Made by a program: the position numbers and the translations under genes. Below are positions 60,786 through 64,000 of a stretch of DNA of 64,000 bases, in pieces; the stretch's first letter is position 1; each line of letters opens with the position of its first letter. Where the stretch lies: positions 1-64,000 of the IMG/VR virus record IMGVR_UViG_3300028176_000002. One strand, 5' to 3'. The DNA comes from a virus. The notes beneath the pieces were generated by a model. It was not told where the DNA came from. It did not search any database and saw only the letters and a program-made list of their open reading frames with translations.

Positions 60786-60934
60786 TATAAACCTATCTCC
60801 AATCTTGCATCTATTTCTGCAGTTAAATTATAAGGGCATGCATCACATGCATAAGGTTCAAAACAAACTGTTTCACCTTCATTAGTACATACACCGTTCA
60901 TAATGTATGGAATATTATTATCCCAAACTATCAT
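60785..60934 (-). CDS. 49-residue Cys-rich protein
   Basis: The ATG follows GGAAGGAGATATAAG. Cys at CTNEGETVCFEPYACDACP, a possible four-Cys zinc or iron-sulfur site. Coupled to the next gene by TAATG. Unknown. Confidence 0.55.
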   Translation of the reverse strand: MIVWDNNIPYIMNGVCTNEGETVCFEPYACDACPYNLTAEIDARLEIGL

Positions 60935-60935
60935 C

Positions 60936-61235
60936 TTATATCTCCTTCCTAAGTAAAGGTAAAAATCTCTGTCTTCCGTGTCCGTAATTCTGAATTGATA
61001 ATTTAAGCCAATCCTCTAATAACGAAATATATTCTGTATCGCCTCGAATAATTAAAATATTAATACATCCCATTATCTTTAATTCTTGTAAAACTTCTTC
61101 CTGAATACCATATCCGTGTTCTTTTACCATATAGTGTTCAGGTCTGACCTTTTTAATGAAAGTATAATCAACAGGATTATATTCTCCTGCGAGTATAGTT
61201 GTATTTTTTCTTGGGTCATGACAATGAATAAACAT
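60936..61235 (-). CDS. unknown 99-residue protein
   Basis: The product has MFIHCHDPRKNT, a possible HxH metal pair, and INILIIRGDTEYISLLEDWL. The alpha/beta layout suggests a small enzyme or nucleotide-binding fold. Start as TAATG after AAGGAGAAA. Unknown. Confidence 0.55.
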   Translation of the reverse strand: MFIHCHDPRKNTTILAGEYNPVDYTFIKKVRPEHYMVKEHGYGIQEEVLQELKIMGCINILIIRGDTEYISLLEDWLKLSIQNYGHGRQRFLPLLRKEI

Positions 61236-61549
61236 TATTTCTCCTTAATTAACCGAAAAAATTCATCGCAATCTAAAGTTACTAATCTCCTACCATTTAC
61301 GTTTTCATGCACCATGAAGCAATATTTTGTTGTGTTAATCGGTAAATTATTATTGAGATGCAACCATACAGATTCTTTGATTGTGAAATCTTTCGTATTT
61401 CTTTTTTTGCACTCAACATAACTAAATGAACTCATAATATCTTTCTGTTTACAATTCGTATAGAGCCTAGCATTAGGGTCTATTTCTTTAACCTTTAGTA
61501 ATACGTATTCCTCAAGTTTATCGCCTATTTCCCGAGTCGTTTTACTCAT
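61235..61549 (-). CDS. Hjc/PD-(D/E)XK-like nuclease
   Basis: 104 residues with an N-terminal helix with Glu (REIGDKLEEYVLLKVKEI), a strand region KQKDIMSSFSYVECKKRN where D...ECK fit PD-(D/E)XK of archaeal-type Holliday-junction resolvases. It starts by an eight-base overlap (ATGAGTAA). A second resolvase-like gene is at 55360. Confidence 0.6.
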   Translation of the reverse strand: MSKTTREIGDKLEEYVLLKVKEIDPNARLYTNCKQKDIMSSFSYVECKKRNTKDFTIKESVWLHLNNNLPINTTKYCFMVHENVNGRRLVTLDCDEFFRLIKEK

Positions 61550-61706
61550 ATTTTATAATATACCTTTGATTAATAATATCGTCAATAATCTCAATTTTAT
61601 TTTTTACGTGCATTCCCAATAAAGAATAAAAACCCCACTTTAAACACTCCATCGTGGTTTTATGCATTTCAACGATATCGGAATATGTAAAAATTTTAGT
61701 TTTCAT
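61542..61706 (-). CDS. 54-residue small protein
   Basis: ATG two bases after the upstream stop. MKTKIFTYSDIVEMHKTTME is helical. Eight-base overlap with the next gene. Unknown. Confidence 0.5.
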   Translation of the reverse strand: MKTKIFTYSDIVEMHKTTMECLKWGFYSLLGMHVKNKIEIIDDIINQRYIIKYE

Positions 61707-61707
61707 C

Positions 61708-61893
61708 TTAGATTAAAAATGGTTCCGAATCTGGAACTTCATTTAATGGATTCTTTTTCAATTGTGCATCTAACATAAGTGAAGCAATTACTTCCAAACA
61801 GTCATCACACATGCAGCCTTCCCATTTTAAACTTTTAGCTTTTACTAATACTTGTTCTTTTTCTTCCTTTGTCAATCTTTTCATTTCAGACAT
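61708..61893 (-). CDS. 61-residue Cys-motif protein
   Basis: KWEGCMCDDCLEVIASLML has three Cys in CxCxxC spacing after a Lys/Glu-rich helix. Start after AGGAGTCTAAA. Possibly binds zinc. Unknown. Confidence 0.5.
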   Translation of the reverse strand: MSEMKRLTKEEKEQVLVKAKSLKWEGCMCDDCLEVIASLMLDAQLKKNPLNEVPDSEPFLI

Positions 61894-61894
61894 T

Positions 61895-62062
61895 TTAGAC
61901 TCCTAATAATAACTTTAGTAATGAAAATTTATAATTATCACAATCTGAAACTTTATCTAATTCTATAATCTTAATTAAAACTTTTTTCCTGCAATCTAAA
62001 CCAGAAACATCTGATTCATCACCGCAGTAGCAATATGTGCAGTATCTGCATGTTTTAAACAT
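61895..62062 (-). CDS. 55-residue Cys-rich protein
   Basis: MFKTCRYCTYCYCGDE has four Cys within ten residues, and two more follow. Start TAATG on the primase stop after AAAGCGG. A zinc or iron-sulfur site is likely. Unknown. Confidence 0.55.
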   Translation of the reverse strand: MFKTCRYCTYCYCGDESDVSGLDCRKKVLIKIIELDKVSDCDNYKFSLLKLLLGV

Positions 62063-63921
62063 TATACACCGCTTTCAGTTGTTAGTTCTTTAGTTTCGAA
62101 ATTATATTTACATGGTATTGTTGAATTCCTATAGTTGCCCTTGGGGTCCCTCAATTTGTCGACCTGCCAATGACCACTACTACCATCTTCAGCGTCCATA
62201 AAATATCTAGCAGCTAAGGCTGGCATCTGAACTACCATTGATGGAGCGTACCAGTCAAAAGAAGCAGGTTTTAACTGCATAAAGATAACCAGAATTCCTC
62301 CTTTACGTGCCATTTCTTCCGTAAAGAATTTAAATATAGTATCTGTATTCTCTTTTTCTGACACTAATAACCAGTCTAGGATAGTAAATGCATTAGGTTC
62401 AATTTCAATCGACAATGGATTTCCGTGATATGCCTGATAGAAATCATTTTCTTTTAATCCTAATTTACTTGCGGTTTTTTGATACCTACTTCCAGATTCG
62501 GAATAAATGTAGTAAGGCTTTATTCCTTGTTTAACTAATTGATGAATAAAATTCATACTGGTAGTAGTCTTTCCGGTTCCTGGAGTAGCACCTAATAATA
62601 TAATATCTCCCTCTTCAAAATCTTGCAAATATTCAAAGTAAGGCATCTTATATTTTAATGCTGTTCCGATTTTACCCCAGCTATCCGTCCATTCTACTCT
62701 TTCTCTAACTTTATATCTACCTCTTGATAATCGAATCGCTTTTCCATCTTTAACAAATTTTGATAAATATTTATCTACTATTGCTCTAGATAATTTTAAA
62801 TTATCCATGATATCTTTCGCATTGACATCATTTTGTAACATTTTTAAGTATTCATATATCGCTTGTTCTTGAGTTGTATCTTCGGCAGTTTTATATTTAT
62901 CTAATGAACCAATCATAGCCTGAATTGCTTGCTGAGGCATAGGGTTTTGTAATAAATTACGGTTCATTAAACTTAAAATAAACTCAGTCTGGTCTGCATT
63001 GAATTTATTTATTAAAATACCGCCTAATTTAGTAAATGTATCATTGCAACATCCATCTAAACCATTATTCACTAATTCAATTACACCGTCGGAAGAAGAT
63101 GATATTTTAGTAGGTTCTTCTACCTTTCTACCTACTTCTACCTTCAATAATTCCAATAACTTAGCTTTTAATTCTGCAGGAATAATTTTGATTTCTGCGT
63201 CGATAGTTTTCCAATTATAATTTAAATTTTCTATCTTAGACGGTTGAATCAGTACCTGCCCACCGTCATTTCGGGTATCAATTTTTAAACCTGCAATATT
63301 TACTGTCTGAGGAATATCTTTATCATACTTAAATACATAATGTGTTCCATGTGGAGAATTCTGCATTAATGTTTCTGCAGCAACTAATTCTGCTAGTAAT
63401 ATGTTTCTAGCTTCATTCTGGTCTTGATTAAAATCAACATCAATTACAGTTATTCCACTAACTTCACCGGTTCTAAGACCTAAGTTATAACCATTATTCA
63501 ACCATTTTATCCAATCCATTTTATCTAAATGAGTAACATTTGTCCAATCTTTCTCAATTGGATGCTTTCCGTTTTTAGCTATCGGGACTAAAGACCAAGC
63601 ATTTTTCTTATATACATCTAATTCAGAATAAATATCTACTGCAAAAGAATTAATTAAATACTCTGTAATCTGAGCATCTGTATAATTCTTTTTATCCTCC
63701 TCTAGTATTCGGACTGCATCAAAAAAAGTTCCTCTCCAACCACATTGCATGCAGGTAATTTTTTGAGTACCTGAAATAGTTGTAGCTGTAGGACTTTTTC
63801 CAATGTATTTGTGTCCTGCTAGATTTGGACATGTAAATAGATTTTGTCCATTCTTACTTGTCTTCTCAAAAGTTTTTAATTTACTTTTAAGATAGTCGAA
63901 TAACTTATCGTTAACATTCAT
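62062..63921 (-). CDS. PrimPol-helicase fusion (replicative primase)
   Basis: 619 residues. N-terminal zinc finger (CPNLAGHKY...CMQCGW). A bifunctional primase-polymerase domain at about 105-260 has WSLVPIAKNGKHPIEKDW, GITVIDVDFN (DxD), SPHGTHYVFKY and DTRNDGGQVLIQPS. A winged-helix-like linker follows, then a RecA-type ATPase with ATPGTGKTTT and GGILVIFMQL. Such enzymes prime and unwind at the fork. The site GGAGACAGAT comes from the flanking nuclease gene. Confidence 0.82.
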   Translation of the reverse strand: MNVNDKLFDYLKSKLKTFEKTSKNGQNLFTCPNLAGHKYIGKSPTATTISGTQKITCMQCGWRGTFFDAVRILEEDKKNYTDAQITEYLINSFAVDIYSELDVYKKNAWSLVPIAKNGKHPIEKDWTNVTHLDKMDWIKWLNNGYNLGLRTGEVSGITVIDVDFNQDQNEARNILLAELVAAETLMQNSPHGTHYVFKYDKDIPQTVNIAGLKIDTRNDGGQVLIQPSKIENLNYNWKTIDAEIKIIPAELKAKLLELLKVEVGRKVEEPTKISSSSDGVIELVNNGLDGCCNDTFTKLGGILINKFNADQTEFILSLMNRNLLQNPMPQQAIQAMIGSLDKYKTAEDTTQEQAIYEYLKMLQNDVNAKDIMDNLKLSRAIVDKYLSKFVKDGKAIRLSRGRYKVRERVEWTDSWGKIGTALKYKMPYFEYLQDFEEGDIILLGATPGTGKTTTSMNFIHQLVKQGIKPYYIYSESGSRYQKTASKLGLKENDFYQAYHGNPLSIEIEPNAFTILDWLLVSEKENTDTIFKFFTEEMARKGGILVIFMQLKPASFDWYAPSMVVQMPALAARYFMDAEDGSSGHWQVDKLRDPKGNYRNSTIPCKYNFETKELTTESGV

Positions 63922-64000
63922 ATCTGTCTCCTTTTGAAATATTATCTAGAGCCCACATGGGTTGTAAATTCAGGTAATGAAAACATTTAGATTGCTCTTC
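63911..64000 (-). CDS. HNH homing endonuclease, C-terminal part
   Basis: The minus frame is open from the right window edge to a TAA at 63911-63913, overlapping the primase start by 11 bases. The visible EEQSKCFHYLNLQPMWALDN matches the C-terminus of the nucleases at 6422 (CFNYKNLQPLWAIDN) and 39379 (CFNYTNLQPLWAKDN). Only 29 residues are seen, but the match is clear. Confidence 0.75.
   Translation of the reverse strand, partial: EEQSKCFHYLNLQPMWALDNISKGDRYEC

Overview
The window is one continuous stretch of a tailed-phage genome, apparently siphovirus-like: it has an HK97-type head module, a tail-tube protein, tail chaperones and a tape measure, and no recognisable sheath or contractile baseplate set. 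The DNA is AT-rich and the coding density is very high. TAA, TAG and TGA all serve as stops, so there is no sign of stop-codon reassignment. Starts usually carry strong AGGAGG-type ribosome binding sites, which points to a bacterial host that relies on Shine-Dalgarno initiation. The host cannot be named from the sequence. Both window ends cut through genes.

Bases 1-29683 (+ strand) hold the virion genes. In order: two collagen-like proteins with a lectin-like jelly-roll protein between them, then a glycine-rich fibre protein; small and large terminase; portal with a C-terminal ChaB-like domain; a prohead protease fused to an acidic scaffold, with a strong internal start for the scaffold alone; major capsid; a GNAT-like protein; head-tail joining genes; tail terminator; tail tube; two probable chaperones; tape measure; a Dit-like protein; and a tip region with a hub protein carrying an N-terminal sialidase-like propeller. 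Perfect or near-perfect hairpins follow the first collagen gene, the capsid gene and the tail-tube gene.

Bases 29658-45656 (- strand) form an accessory array. It includes a GT9 heptosyltransferase-like enzyme, several GT-A glycosyltransferases fused to LicD-type nucleotidyltransferase domains, a TagD-like cytidylyltransferase, a hexapeptide acyltransferase, an amidoligase, a DUF115/MptE-like protein, a short-chain dehydrogenase, a DUF2284 metal-binding protein, a metallophosphoesterase, a ClpP-like protease and a 12-TM BT1-type transporter. Together they look like a surface-glycan or metabolite modification island.

Bases 45631-64000 (- strand) continue with a tRNA-like RNA, an M17 aminopeptidase, an M50 intramembrane protease, peptide deformylase and the replication and recombination set: SbcC/SbcD, ATP-dependent ligase, RuvC-like and Hjc-like nucleases, family B DNA polymerase, RecA and PrimPol-helicase. 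Many one-TM or zinc-ribbon microproteins are interspersed. Two copies of a conserved promoter-like box sit in two of the few gaps of this array.

Twelve freestanding homing-type endonucleases (eleven HNH and one PD-(D/E)XK) are wedged between essential genes on both strands, usually with overlapping stop and start codons.
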